NCBI RefSeq assembly: GCF_937958065.1
Contig: NZ_CALFXI010000035.1
Coordinates: 1 to 64,000 of the forward strand
Length of the DNA: 64,000 bases
Direction of reading: 5' to 3'
DNA from: an uncultured Steroidobacter sp.
Lineage (GTDB): Bacteria; Pseudomonadota; Gammaproteobacteria; Steroidobacterales; Steroidobacteraceae
In this document: positions 8,433-17,645 of the stretch, in pieces
Layout: every line of letters starts with the position of its first letter
Numbering within the stretch: the stretch's first letter is position 1
The notes under the pieces: generated by a model
What the model was told of the DNA's origin: nothing
Databases searched by the model: none
What the model saw: the letters and a program-made list of their open reading frames with translations, nothing else
Made by a program: the position numbers and the translations under genes

Positions 8433-11363
8433 TCAGAACTTGACGCGGACACCCATCCGGTATTGACGACCGACCCGGTCGTAATCCGCATTGCCCTGCC
8501 CCTGCCAATAGGCATTGGTGAGAGAACCGCCAATGGTCGGCGGCTGGTGGTTCGTCAGGTTCTCGATGGTCCCGAACAGCTCGAAGCTGTCGAATTTATA
8601 GGAGCCGGACAGATCGAGCGTCGTCATGCCGGCGATGTCATTGTCTTCGATGGTCGGCGCCGCAGTGGTGGATTCCGGGCAATCGGTGCTGCATTCGATG
8701 AAGCCGTTGGCGTACACCCCGGGACCGGTATAACGAACGATGGTCGTGACCGTGATCGCCTCGCCCTGATAGCTGAGCGACAGGAAGCCGCGCAGCTTCG
8801 GTGAAGTCAGGCCGGCGAACGGCGAAATGGCACCCCAACCGCCGACGACGCCGTTGCCGTCGTACGTCGTGCCGTCGGTATCCTTGGTTTCGAGCTTCAG
8901 GACGCGGCTGGCCATGGCGCGAATCACCATGTCACCGCCCCAGGAGCCGGCGATGCTGGACAGCGGGAAACGGTAGCTGGTTTCGACATCGATGCCGCTG
9001 GCTTTCTGGCCGATCAGGTTTTGCGGCTGCGTGATCACCTCGAAGATCTGACCGACGGAGAACGGATCGCCCGGCGCCGGCGGCTCACGAGTGATGGCCT
9101 GGCACAGCGTCGCGTTGCCCCGGAAACAAAGATCGACCACCTTCTGCGCGCCCGGCGCCTGCACCGAACCTTCGACGTCGATGTTGTAATAGTCGATCGC
9201 CATCTGGAACCCCGGCAGGAATCGCGGCGCCAGCACCACGCCAAACCCCGTGGTGTCCGCTTCTTCGGGTTTGAGATTGGGATTGCCCTTGGTGGTCGAG
9301 AACGCCTGGGTGCGCAGCTCGGGAATGCCGTTGGTGGCGCGGAAGGGATCCTGCAACGTTCCACCCGAACCCGACTGACCGCCCGTGAACAACTCGCCAA
9401 GGTTCGGCGCGCGAATGTCGCGTGAGCGCGTAAAGCGGAAGCGGACATCTTCGATCGGCCGCCACGTCAACCCGCCTTTCCATGTCGTCACGTAGCCGGA
9501 GGTCGAGTAGTCGGTCGCACGTACGGCCGCGTTCAGATCGAGCTCCTGTGCCGCTTTCAGATCGCGGGCCAGCGGCACGACCGTTTCAACGTAGGCTTCG
9601 GTGACGTCGAACTTGCCTTGGGTCGCGTGGTAGTTGCCAGCGAAGAACTGGGTCGCCTCGTCGCGCTCGGTGGCCCAGCCCGAGACCTTTTCGATGCGGT
9701 GTTCGGCGCCGACCGCGAGCGACACCGGACCGGCCCACGAGCTGAACGGCTCGCCGCCCACGTTGAACGCAGCGACGTCCTGCTGCAACACTTCATGACG
9801 GTAGGAAACGCCCAACACGTAACCGAGCTGGTTCTGATCGTTCACGCCGATACCGAACGGGTTGTACGGCACGCAGGCGGGATCGTCGTTGGAGGGATCC
9901 GCGTCCGCGTTCACGCGGCAGGTCGGAACGTTGTTGACCATGACCGAATCGATCGCCTTCAGGTAGTTCGGCGTGATCCCGTTGTTGTAGGTGCGCGGCT
10001 CGAGTGTGGTTTCGCTGTGTTGGACATAGGTGTCCCATTTCCAGCTCGTGCCCAAGGCGTCGAACGTGCCATCGAGGCCGGCGGCTACGCGGTACAGGGA
10101 GCGGCGGTAATCGCCTTTGAAGCGCCCCATGTCGGCATTGGTGGTGCCCATCCTGAAGCTCGTTTCACCGGCCGCGAGCAATTGCTGGCGCAGCGATTCC
10201 GGAAGATAGGCGTTATCGATACGGATGGTGTTGTTGCCCAGGCGGCGGTTCGGATTGGCGGTATTCGTGGTACGAGTCTGCGAATACTGGCCTTCGATGT
10301 ACGCGTTGACGTTGTCGGTCAGGTCATAGCTGGTGCGCAGGTAACCGACATTGCGCTCGACACTGCCCGCGATATCGATGCCGTTCTCGATGCGCGAATA
10401 TTCCCAATCGCCGCCCTCCTGGAAATTGTTGCCGACGTTGGTGCCGAAGTCGTAACCGCTGAGCACGGTGCCATTCGGCCCGAAATACGTGCCCCTGAGC
10501 GACCCGGTCGTGATGATGCCGCCCGGCGTACCGGCGACCAGACCGAGATCGCGACGAACGAGATATTGCGGAACACTGGTACTCTGGCCGGCACCCGTAC
10601 CGTAATTCGGATTCACGATGACGGCTGCGGGCAATCTCGCCCACGGCCGCCCTTCGGTACCGTCGATGCCATCGCTGTGCGTGTGTTCGCCCGAGATGAG
10701 GAAATGGCCGCGGCCGTCCGCGAACGCGGTGCCGAAGGTCAGCTGAGCACTGAGACTCTTGTCGTCTTCGTACTTGGTCATGCCGGTCTGGACTTCGCCC
10801 TTGAAGCCGGTGAAGTCGTGGTCGATCACGAAGTTGACGACGCCCGACAACGCATCCGAGCCATAAGCCGCCGACGCACCGCCAGTCACGACGTCGACGC
10901 GCTCGATCAGCGCGTTCGGGAAGGAGTTGATGTCCGGCGCGCTGTTGCCCGCGGTGATCGCCGCGTTGATGTAGCGCTTGCCGTCGAGAAGGACCAGCGT
11001 GCGATTCGTACCCATGCCGCGCAGGTTGAGCTGGCTCACGCCGGTTGCGCCGCTCGAAAGATTGCCGTTTGCCGAACGTGGACTCGCCGAGCCCGAGAAT
11101 GCCGGCAGAACATTCACTGCATCGGCCACATTCACCACGTTCAATGCGTTGAGCTCATCCGCGCCCAGCACCGACACGGGTGTCGGCGCTTCGTAGCCGT
11201 CACGAGTGATGCGCGAACCGGTGACGACAACCTGATCGAGCGTCGCGGATTCGACGTCTTGTGCGTGCGTGCCGGTCACGGAAACAGTTGCAAGTGCGGT
11301 GGCACTGACCGTCGACAACGCCCAGACTTTCGCGCGGCGACGAGCCACACTGGATAGGTTCAT
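8433..11363 (-). CDS. TonB-dependent outer-membrane receptor 2
   Basis: 976 residues. The ATG has GGGGGA five bases upstream. A signal peptide (LSTVSATALATVSVTGTHAQ) leads into LDQVVVTGSRI, a plug with VDVVTGGASAAYGSDALSGV, and a barrel ending YRMGVRVKF with terminal Phe. It is a close paralogue of receptor 3 (24842-27742): the first 20 residues of RRRAKVWALSTVSATALATV, most of the plug and long barrel stretches agree. The differences cluster in the extracellular loop around the unique DPFRATNGIPEL-type segment. Expression is predicted from a sigma54 promoter at 11519-11535 with upstream activator boxes at 11610-11662. It imports or senses an unknown ligand. Confidence 0.95.
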   Translation of the reverse strand: MNLSSVARRRAKVWALSTVSATALATVSVTGTHAQDVESATLDQVVVTGSRITRDGYEAPTPVSVLGADELNALNVVNVADAVNVLPAFSGSASPRSANGNLSSGATGVSQLNLRGMGTNRTLVLLDGKRYINAAITAGNSAPDINSFPNALIERVDVVTGGASAAYGSDALSGVVNFVIDHDFTGFKGEVQTGMTKYEDDKSLSAQLTFGTAFADGRGHFLISGEHTHSDGIDGTEGRPWARLPAAVIVNPNYGTGAGQSTSVPQYLVRRDLGLVAGTPGGIITTGSLRGTYFGPNGTVLSGYDFGTNVGNNFQEGGDWEYSRIENGIDIAGSVERNVGYLRTSYDLTDNVNAYIEGQYSQTRTTNTANPNRRLGNNTIRIDNAYLPESLRQQLLAAGETSFRMGTTNADMGRFKGDYRRSLYRVAAGLDGTFDALGTSWKWDTYVQHSETTLEPRTYNNGITPNYLKAIDSVMVNNVPTCRVNADADPSNDDPACVPYNPFGIGVNDQNQLGYVLGVSYRHEVLQQDVAAFNVGGEPFSSWAGPVSLAVGAEHRIEKVSGWATERDEATQFFAGNYHATQGKFDVTEAYVETVVPLARDLKAAQELDLNAAVRATDYSTSGYVTTWKGGLTWRPIEDVRFRFTRSRDIRAPNLGELFTGGQSGSGGTLQDPFRATNGIPELRTQAFSTTKGNPNLKPEEADTTGFGVVLAPRFLPGFQMAIDYYNIDVEGSVQAPGAQKVVDLCFRGNATLCQAITREPPAPGDPFSVGQIFEVITQPQNLIGQKASGIDVETSYRFPLSSIAGSWGGDMVIRAMASRVLKLETKDTDGTTYDGNGVVGGWGAISPFAGLTSPKLRGFLSLSYQGEAITVTTIVRYTGPGVYANGFIECSTDCPESTTAAPTIEDNDIAGMTTLDLSGSYKFDSFELFGTIENLTNHQPPTIGGSLTNAYWQGQGNADYDRVGRQYRMGVRVKF

Positions 11364-11518
11364 CAGAGTCCCCCTCGCTAGTTCGGCGCGACGGCACGTC
11401 GATGCGGCCCTGCGCGCACATCACTAATTGTTTATTGAGCCCGCAGACGAAGCTGGCCTCGAGCCTGAGTCCGTTCACAGCTCAAGCAGCGCGCTCGTTC
11501 CGTGCCCGGCTACCGAGA

Positions 11519-11535
11519 TTGCAATCGGCATGCCA
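11519..11535 (-). promoter_or_regulatory. Sigma54 (-24/-12) promoter for receptor 2
   Basis: The minus strand reads TGGCATGCCGATTGCAA, matching the RpoN consensus TGGCAC-N5-TTGCA with exact GG-N10-GC spacing. It lies about 155 bp upstream of the receptor start. Confidence 0.85.
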
Positions 11536-11609
11536 CGTAGGTGAAGACCGAAGTCGGCACTCTGGAGATATTTGATTACGCGACGCTGACAGCGGAAACG
11601 CGCCGGACG

Positions 11610-11662
11610 ATCGGCAGGATCTTGCCGATTCGCGCAATGCCAATCGGCGGAAAGCGGCCATA
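11610..11662 (-). promoter_or_regulatory. Paired upstream activator boxes for receptor 2
   Basis: Box 1 (11610-11629) is the inverted repeat ATCGGCAGGATCTTGCCGAT with 7-bp arms. Box 2 (11643-11662) is a weaker copy, ATCGGCGGAAAGCGGCCATA. The centres are 33 bp apart and about 85 bp upstream of the -24 element, as expected for an NtrC/DctD-type enhancer. The rest of 11364-11758 holds no recognisable gene. Confidence 0.7.
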
Positions 11663-11758
11663 CGGAACAAGAGATGCAGCCAGCGACGAACCGCTCGCAG
11701 TGATCGCGTCGTTACTTCGACGCCAACCACTTTCGCGGCTCAGACGTGGCGAACGGCG

Positions 11759-12859
11759 TTATTCGCCGGAGAACTGCCCGGCGATCGCGGTGACGCGCTT
11801 GAACTCGGGATTGTCGCGAAGCGCGGCGAAGATCGGATCTGCGATGGCCTGCCGCGCCAGGTTCGGGTGCAGGCGGATGGCCTCGCGCAGCGGCACGAGC
11901 GCCTGTAGCGGCCGATCGGCCTGCGCATAACGTTGCGCCAGGGCGTAGTGAAATACATCGCTGTTCGGTTGTATCTCCAGCGCCTTCTTCTGTTGCTCGA
12001 TGGCTTCGTCGAATTTGCCGGCCTTGGCGAGCGCGGCGGAATCGTCGGTGAGCTTGCGGGGGATGCCTAAATTGATGGTCAGCAGGCGACGCAACTCCTT
12101 GAAGGGATCGACGGCATCGTCGACCCGGAGATCCACGATTCGCTCGTTGACCTCGTTCGAACCGGGCTTCACCGGACGCACCACCAGCAAGCCGGCGGAC
12201 TGCATCCCCCGCGTATCTCCTCCCGCAGCCTGCCCGGCGTCGAGCGCATCCATCAGGCGCTCGCCCATGGTGCCTTTGCTCTGCTCATACGCGCGAGCCA
12301 TGCTTTTCACCACTTCCTCGCTGGCCAGCGTGTTTCCTTGCACGGAGAAAGTTCTGCCGGTCACGCTGCCGGCATAGCCGCCGAGATGGAGGAGATCGGC
12401 CTTGTCGGAGTTTCGATCGAGCACTCGTTTGCCGGTATAGACGGCGGACTCGCCCTTCGCATTGATGACGGCGAGTTGTCGTGAGTCTCGACCCGGGTCC
12501 TCGTCCGTGAGCCGCTTGACGACTTCTGCGGGACTGAGCCCCTGTTTGAGCAACTCGATCGCCTTGGGTCCGTAGAGCCGATTGGCGGCTGCCTGCGTGG
12601 CGACGGCGCCAACGCCGGCGACGGCATAAGGAACGGCCGCGCCAGCGCCGAACGCACGCGACTGCACACCGACGCCCAACTCCTGGGTCTCGGGATCGTA
12701 GGCGATGATCGAGGACGTCGAGAACCAGCGGTCTGGATTCGAAGGTGCCTCATCCCACGGCACATTCACATTCTGCGCAAGTGCCTGCCCTGACGCGCCC
12801 ACTCCCAGCGCGGCAGCCAGCAGCATGACCCACTCGAACACGCACGATTTTGGTTTCAT
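11759..12859 (-). CDS. Exported DUF1028 protein with C-terminal TPR
   Basis: 366 residues with a Sec signal (LLAAALGVGASGQALAQ). The main domain is DUF1028, an Ntn-hydrolase-like fold (FSTSSIIAYDPETQELGVGV, AVATQAAANRLYGP, LAVINAKGESAVYTG, GNTLASEEVV). A region of two or more TPR-like helices follows (LAKAGKFDEAIEQQKKALEI, HYALAQRYAQADRPLQALVP). Its biochemical activity is not established; proteins of this family often sit with peptide or amide catabolism genes. It is the last gene of the module A run, 46 bp after the creatininase-like gene. The TPR tail suggests a protein partner. Confidence 0.85.
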   Translation of the reverse strand: MKPKSCVFEWVMLLAAALGVGASGQALAQNVNVPWDEAPSNPDRWFSTSSIIAYDPETQELGVGVQSRAFGAGAAVPYAVAGVGAVATQAAANRLYGPKAIELLKQGLSPAEVVKRLTDEDPGRDSRQLAVINAKGESAVYTGKRVLDRNSDKADLLHLGGYAGSVTGRTFSVQGNTLASEEVVKSMARAYEQSKGTMGERLMDALDAGQAAGGDTRGMQSAGLLVVRPVKPGSNEVNERIVDLRVDDAVDPFKELRRLLTINLGIPRKLTDDSAALAKAGKFDEAIEQQKKALEIQPNSDVFHYALAQRYAQADRPLQALVPLREAIRLHPNLARQAIADPIFAALRDNPEFKRVTAIAGQFSGE

Positions 12860-12905
12860 TCCCTCTACGCCCGTGTTCGATGGGTCCGCGAACCGCGTGC
12901 GAAGC

Positions 12906-13763
12906 TCAGCGGCTCGCCTGGAGCGCCTTGATCTGCTTCACCGCCGTCTCGACCTTGTAGTCGAAGAAGCGCTTGCCGATCTCCGCACTCGAACGGCGCG
13001 CGTCGCCGGTGATGCCATTGTTCAACGGCTTGTAGCCGGGTTCGGGCTTCTGACCGCGCGGGCGCACAGGATCGCCCAGCGCATTGGCGAGCTGATCGCG
13101 GCGCACGTACTTGTTCTCGGTATCGAGATACAGCATCAACGACGTGTCGAGGATGCCGCCGTGCGTACCTGCCGGATAGCCTTCCTTGACCAGCATGTCG
13201 CTGAACTCACGATTGGCCTTGGTGTAGCTCTCGTCCGCGTAGAACACACGCACGCCACTCGCCTTGTGCTTGTCGTCGAGCTTCTTCGCGACGGACGCAT
13301 ACACACCGTTCGGTCCCTGACCGCCACCGCTGTCGCCCATCAGAATGACCGTCTTGAAGCCGTTGACGATCGCGTCCTCGGCGAGGCGCTCCAGCACGGG
13401 GCCGAGCAAGTCCACGGGCAGATCGAGGCTGCCGGGCAGATCGGGCGACATGCCCGTCGGCGAGAACGGCAGCACCGGCATCGCGATGGCGTTGCCGAGC
13501 TTCTCGGCGATGGCCTTCACGATGGGACGCGCCATCATGTTGTGGCCGCCGGTGGCGTTCTGCGGACCACGCTGCTCGACGCCGCCGGTATAGAAAAGGG
13601 CCGTGGTCTTGCCAGCCGCGAGCGCGGCTTTCACTTCCGGCCACGTCATCAACTCGATCTCGACGGTGGCGCTGGGCGCGGAGGCGCGTGCAGGCTGCGC
13701 CTGCATGACGGCGACACCGGACAACAGAGTCAAAGCGACGAGCGCACTACGATAACCATGCAT
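12906..13763 (-). CDS. Exported creatininase-family protein with altered metal-site motifs
   Basis: 285 residues with a Sec signal (ALVALTLLSGVAVMQAQPARA). The creatininase fold is recognisable from FYTGGVEQRGPQNATGGHN, VILMGDSGGGQGPN and THGGILDTSLMLYL. The classical family has GxxEQHGPHLPL-x-TD, NGHGGN and HAGExETS. Here the first motif His is Arg, the Asp position is His, the NGHGGN His is missing and the Glu of the third motif is Ile. The metal centre must therefore differ, as in an exported subclass with GDSGG motifs. Its product role in the module is unknown. It follows the module A unknown-family gene by 89 bp containing a hairpin. Confidence 0.82.
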   Translation of the reverse strand: MHGYRSALVALTLLSGVAVMQAQPARASAPSATVEIELMTWPEVKAALAAGKTTALFYTGGVEQRGPQNATGGHNMMARPIVKAIAEKLGNAIAMPVLPFSPTGMSPDLPGSLDLPVDLLGPVLERLAEDAIVNGFKTVILMGDSGGGQGPNGVYASVAKKLDDKHKASGVRVFYADESYTKANREFSDMLVKEGYPAGTHGGILDTSLMLYLDTENKYVRRDQLANALGDPVRPRGQKPEPGYKPLNNGITGDARRSSAEIGKRFFDYKVETAVKQIKALQASR

Positions 13764-13807
13764 TGTTCAGAGATTTCCCGTGTGAATGTGGACAGGCTGG
13801 AGGCCTC

Positions 13808-13828
13808 AGGCCGACGACCCGTCGGCCT
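13808..13828 (-). other. Intercistronic hairpin
   Basis: A perfect 9-bp stem (AGGCCGACG/CGTCGGCCT) with a 3-nt loop lies between the unknown-family gene and the creatininase-like gene. There is no U-tract, so it is more likely an mRNA-stability or attenuation element than a full terminator. Confidence 0.5.
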
Positions 13829-13852
13829 CCCACATTGATTGTGCAACCAACT

Positions 13853-14932
13853 TCAATGCATTGCATCCGTCATCTTCCGTTCGCCGGCGATCGGCTCGGG
13901 ATGCGAGATGAAGGCCTGGACCATGTTGACTTCGAGCGCCGAGGAGATCGCGGTCATCTCGCCCTGCTCGTTCGGGTAGGCATCGGCCATCTTGCGCAAC
14001 GCCCAGTAGAACTCCGCCGGATCCAGACGCCCATACGAGAGGTGGTGCGTGGACCACGCGATCAGCCACGTGTAGTAGCTCTCCACGTCCATGTAGCCGG
14101 CAATCAGGCCATCGGCCCGCTCCGGGGTGAGCGTCAGTTTCAGCCGCATGTCGCGCCAGTTCAGCAGCGTCGGCACATCGTTGTAGATCGCCCAGGGATA
14201 GATGCCCTGCTTGATCGGCTCGGTCGTCAGCACGCCATCGACGATCTTGCCCTTCAGGTGCTGAATGATCGGCTTGCCCCAGCGCATGTCGATCCGTTGC
14301 GTGCCGCCCGGCGCCACGCCTTCGCCCGTGGCATCCAGCAACACCGGATCCCGGCCGCGATAGATGGTCACTTCGACGTTGTCCGACCTCGACAGGCTGT
14401 CGACGTTGGTGATCTCGATCAGGGTGCGGTTCCAGGTCGAGGTGCGCACGAACTTGTTCCCGAACAACTGCAGCTGGCCTTCGGGCCGGCGGAACTGCGC
14501 GTTGCAGCCGAGTACCTTCTGAAGCGCGTTGTCGATGCCCTGCTCGCCCGTGGCGCTGACATAGTCATCGGGCCCGACTTTGCCATCGAGATTCACGCCC
14601 ACACCGAGCGTGCCCTTGGCATAGATGTAGGGGAACTTCATGGGCTCGTCCCTGGGGAAGAACTTCAGGCTCTCCCGGGCGAGCTGCGTCTTTTCGACCG
14701 GCCCGCCGTTGGGATAGAGCTCCTTGAAGGTTTCGCGCGGCCCATAGCCGGCCAGGCCTTCCGGGCAGTCCTTGTCCACATCCTGGGTCTGATGAAAGGC
14801 CCAGTGCAGGTCCGTGGTGACATAGCCGATGGTGCGTGTGTCCGCGATCGATTCGCTGCCATCCGCCAACGCAACGCTGGCGGCCAGGCTGGTCGTCGCC
14901 AGCGCCGCCAGGACTCCGAACGTTTTGTTCAT
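13853..14932 (-). CDS. Exported protein of unknown family (module A copy)
   Basis: About 359 residues from ATG 14932, which has GAGG five bases upstream; an ATG at 14944 is less well placed. A Sec signal (FGVLAALATTSLAASVALA) starts the protein. It is clearly paralogous to the product of 31058-32173. Shared landmarks, in order, are IGYVxT, CPEGL-x(2-3)-GPRExFKxLYP, GVNLDGKVGPDD/GLNLDGKVGPND, GIDNxxxxVLGC, DxVEVTIYRG-DP, RWGKxxIxHLKGKIxDGVLTT, LTPExAxGLxAGY, WSTHHxSYG and a C-terminal AISxAxE-x-x-xVQAFI. I do not recognise a named domain. The conserved Cys pair could form a disulfide. It is the fourth gene of module A, 13 bp after the PF03640 gene. Confidence 0.85.
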   Translation of the reverse strand: MNKTFGVLAALATTSLAASVALADGSESIADTRTIGYVTTDLHWAFHQTQDVDKDCPEGLAGYGPRETFKELYPNGGPVEKTQLARESLKFFPRDEPMKFPYIYAKGTLGVGVNLDGKVGPDDYVSATGEQGIDNALQKVLGCNAQFRRPEGQLQLFGNKFVRTSTWNRTLIEITNVDSLSRSDNVEVTIYRGRDPVLLDATGEGVAPGGTQRIDMRWGKPIIQHLKGKIVDGVLTTEPIKQGIYPWAIYNDVPTLLNWRDMRLKLTLTPERADGLIAGYMDVESYYTWLIAWSTHHLSYGRLDPAEFYWALRKMADAYPNEQGEMTAISSALEVNMVQAFISHPEPIAGERKMTDAMH

Positions 14933-14945
14933 GACGCCTCGCATG

Positions 14946-16274
14946 TCAGATCACCCGAATCCAAAATGCCCGGAAGCCGTTGCGGCGCCCCTGCCACTCG
15001 CCCATCGAGTGACCGCGGAATTCGCCGGGTTGTTTGTCGCCCGAATAGGTGTACACCGGTCGACCGCGGAACGCCCAGACACGCAGCGAGCCCGGCTGGC
15101 CCGCGGCGACCTGGCGATCGGTCCTGGGATCGACGGAGATGATCGACCAGACGCGGCTGTCGCTTTTCTCACCGGCTGCAGCCTCGACGAAATGCCACAG
15201 CTCGTGGCAGCGCGCCCAGTTGCCGCCGCCGCAAATAGCCAGGCGGTACTGCTGTGGACTGTCCAACGTGTCGCACGACAACTGGTCCGCCGAATCGTCT
15301 CCGCAGGTGTAGAAATACACGGTCTTGCCGTTACGATCGGCAAGCACATCGCCATAGGTCGTGTTCTGGACGGTAAACGACTTGGGCGACCTCGGCCCGG
15401 ACTGCATGAACACGTTGTGCCAGCCCGGCTCGTCGCTGCCGTCATAGCTCATGACGCGAGTGTCGCGGATGTAGGTGTACAGCGGCTGTTTGCGAAACGC
15501 CCACTGGCGCACGCCAGGCGAGCGCTCGACCACCGACCATTCCCCCTGCGCCCGCGCCGTTTCGGGCGCAAGCAGGGGCGACCAGCGTTGCAGACAACTC
15601 TCGGCGGTGCAGTTCGACTTGTTCGGTCCATCTGCATCGGAGACATACACCGAATAACGTTTGTCATTCACCAGCAGCCGGCCATTGAGCGTGCCTTCGA
15701 CTCGAAAGCCCGGCGGCAGCGCCGTGGGCGGTCCGACCGGAATGCGCTCGGCCGGAGTATCGCCGCCCCTGCGGAACAAGCTGGTCCCGCCCAGAACGTC
15801 TCCAGGCGCCTGGTCCAGGTGCGAGGTGTACAGCGGCTGATGATCGTAGGTCCACTGCAAAGTGCCATCGCTGCGTTTGATGATGCCCCAATCGCCGACC
15901 GGCTTGGCTTTCGCATCCGCGAGTACCGGCGGCCACAGCGCCACGCAGCTCTTGCGCTTGTCCAGATCCGGAAGATCCAGGCCTCCTGGATACGGGCTCA
16001 TGTAACCGCCCGTCTTGGTCGTGACCACGTCCTCGCACGCCGACTTGTCTTTCGGATCGCCTGCATAACCGTTACGCAGCGACGCGATCGGCCACTTGTA
16101 TAAAGTGCGACCGCGCGAGTCGGCGAAGACCGGCCCTTCCAGCTCGGTGGAGACCACCTTGAATCCCCGTGGCATCGGCACGTCGACATACGGCTCACGA
16201 GCGGACGAGTCCGCCGCCGCCGTACCCAGGCCCAGCGCCAGCAGGATCCCTGTCACTGCAACGATCAATTTCAT
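14946..16274 (-). CDS. Exported PF03640 'secreted repeat' protein (module A copy)
   Basis: About 442 residues. The ATG at 16274 starts a signal peptide (LIVAVTGILLALGLGTAAA). Several copies of the PF03640 repeat follow, each of the type xxWPPVLAxxxxxPVGDWxI, then xRxDGxxQWxYxxxPLYTxxxD. The protein opens with YVDVPMPRGFKVV and VFADSRGRTLYKWP, matching the paralogue at 32222-33580 position by position (VPREPMPRGFKV-like and VYADANGKTLYSWP). Cysteines recur in the loops (CEDVV, CVALWPP, CTAESC). The repeat family is extracytoplasmic and of unknown function. It lies 18 bp downstream of the DUF1552 gene. Confidence 0.87.
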   Translation of the reverse strand: MKLIVAVTGILLALGLGTAAADSSAREPYVDVPMPRGFKVVSTELEGPVFADSRGRTLYKWPIASLRNGYAGDPKDKSACEDVVTTKTGGYMSPYPGGLDLPDLDKRKSCVALWPPVLADAKAKPVGDWGIIKRSDGTLQWTYDHQPLYTSHLDQAPGDVLGGTSLFRRGGDTPAERIPVGPPTALPPGFRVEGTLNGRLLVNDKRYSVYVSDADGPNKSNCTAESCLQRWSPLLAPETARAQGEWSVVERSPGVRQWAFRKQPLYTYIRDTRVMSYDGSDEPGWHNVFMQSGPRSPKSFTVQNTTYGDVLADRNGKTVYFYTCGDDSADQLSCDTLDSPQQYRLAICGGGNWARCHELWHFVEAAAGEKSDSRVWSIISVDPRTDRQVAAGQPGSLRVWAFRGRPVYTYSGDKQPGEFRGHSMGEWQGRRNGFRAFWIRVI

Positions 16275-16291
16275 TGTGTCGCCCCGCGAGC

Positions 16292-17626
16292 TCAGACCAG
16301 GATTTCGCCGATTTCCTTGGAGGTGTTGTTCGACTGCGTTCCCCAGGAGGGAATGTCGACGCCCAGCGTCTTCATCAGGGTGTAACCCAGGCGCGTGCCG
16401 GGCGTACCGCCGCCATCGATGTGCAGGCCGGTCTTGATCCTGCCGCCGGCGCGACCGGCGGAGAACATCGGCAGACCTTCGATGGAGTGGATCTTGGCGA
16501 AGGACTGATCCGTGGATGCATAAATCAGCATGTTGTCCAACAGGGTTCCGTCGCCTTCCTTGACCTTCGCAAAGGCTTCCACGAAGTACACCCACTCCTC
16601 GAAGCCCCGGCGCAGGAACCAGGACACCATGGGCTGATAGCCGAGCTTCGGATCCACCGGCTCTTCGTGCGAGGCCGTGTGGTGCGGCTTCTCGTAACCT
16701 GCCTTGGTGGTGGACGAGAACGATTTCGAGTAGGTCGCGTTGAACACGCGGGTCTGATCGCAGGCGACGGCCATGACCAGCAGGTCGGTGAACAGGCGAT
16801 GCCGTTGTGAAACCAACTGATGGTCCACGCCGGTGGCCAGCTCCGGCGGCAGCTTGGGCTTGACGCAGGCTTCGCGCGGCTCGGGCTTCTCCAGCTGCCG
16901 ATCGAGCTGGCGCTCGAGCTCGCGCAGGTTGGTGAAATACTGATCGATGCGCGCCCGGTCTTCGGCGCCCACCTGTTTCATCAGTTTCTTCGCGTCCTCG
17001 CTGACGGTGGACAGGACGCTCTTGCGCACCAGAATGTTCGGGCTGGGCGTGAAATCCTTGGCGTTCGGATCCTGATAGTCGGCGCCGAACAGACTCGCAT
17101 ACAACGCCAGCGGCGAGCCTTCGGCATTGTTCACCGAAGTGGCGCTCTCATAGCTCTGCGTGTCGCGCGGATCGCCGGTGGCCGTCACGGTGAGCATCGG
17201 GAAGCGCGTGGTCGTGCCGATCTTCTTGGCCACGGTCACGTCGATGGTCTCGCCGGGCTTGGCATTCTGATTCAACGGCGCGCTGCCGCTGCGAAGAATG
17301 ACCCAGCCGGTGGTATGACACAGATTGGGCGCGGCGTCTCGGAACGCATTGTAGTTGGTGTACAGGTTCATCTTGTCCCGGATCGGCGCGAACATTTCGA
17401 TCTCCTCGGGCAGATCGAAATCGGGACCGGTCTTCTTGGGGACGAAAATGGACTTGCTCATGCCCAGGCCCCAGCTCCAGGTGCCGAAACGCTGCGGGAT
17501 GGGCGCACCGCTGGCGAGCGCAGTGCCGTTGTCGTTCAGGAAACAATTCAACAGCGGCAGACCCACGGCCACGGCAGTGCCATTGAACATGCCACGCAAT
17601 ACACGGCGTCGAGTGAAATGTGTCAT
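16292..17626 (-). CDS. DUF1552 protein with twin-arginine signal (module A copy)
   Basis: 444 residues. The N-terminus FTRRRVLRGMFNGTAVAVGL is a Tat-type signal, implying export in folded form, perhaps with a cofactor or metal. The DUF1552 body includes KTGPDFDLPEEIEMFAPIRD, NPNAKDFTPSPNILVRKSVL, DLLVMAVACDQTRVFNATYS, KPHHTASHEEP and FVEAFAKVKEGDGTLLDNML. DUF1552 is found mainly in planctomycetes, myxobacteria and some gammaproteobacteria, commonly next to DUF1592 proteins. No activity is established; the HH..SHE cluster and DGTLLDN resemble alkaline-phosphatase-superfamily sites in the related DUF1501 group. It is 19 bp after the DUF1592 gene. Confidence 0.9.
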   Translation of the reverse strand: MTHFTRRRVLRGMFNGTAVAVGLPLLNCFLNDNGTALASGAPIPQRFGTWSWGLGMSKSIFVPKKTGPDFDLPEEIEMFAPIRDKMNLYTNYNAFRDAAPNLCHTTGWVILRSGSAPLNQNAKPGETIDVTVAKKIGTTTRFPMLTVTATGDPRDTQSYESATSVNNAEGSPLALYASLFGADYQDPNAKDFTPSPNILVRKSVLSTVSEDAKKLMKQVGAEDRARIDQYFTNLRELERQLDRQLEKPEPREACVKPKLPPELATGVDHQLVSQRHRLFTDLLVMAVACDQTRVFNATYSKSFSSTTKAGYEKPHHTASHEEPVDPKLGYQPMVSWFLRRGFEEWVYFVEAFAKVKEGDGTLLDNMLIYASTDQSFAKIHSIEGLPMFSAGRAGGRIKTGLHIDGGGTPGTRLGYTLMKTLGVDIPSWGTQSNNTSKEIGEILV

Positions 17627-17645
17627 TCGAGTATCTCCTGAAGCT

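Noticed and set aside
7651..8508. A 285-residue minus-strand open frame
   Set aside because: It overlaps the DUF2254, HTH and receptor 2 genes in the wrong frame. Only the short TPR-like part at 8008-8166 looks real.
9618..11357. A 579-residue plus-strand open frame, and a similar one at 25985-27736
   Set aside because: Both lie opposite receptors 2 and 3, and they resemble each other only because the receptors are paralogues.
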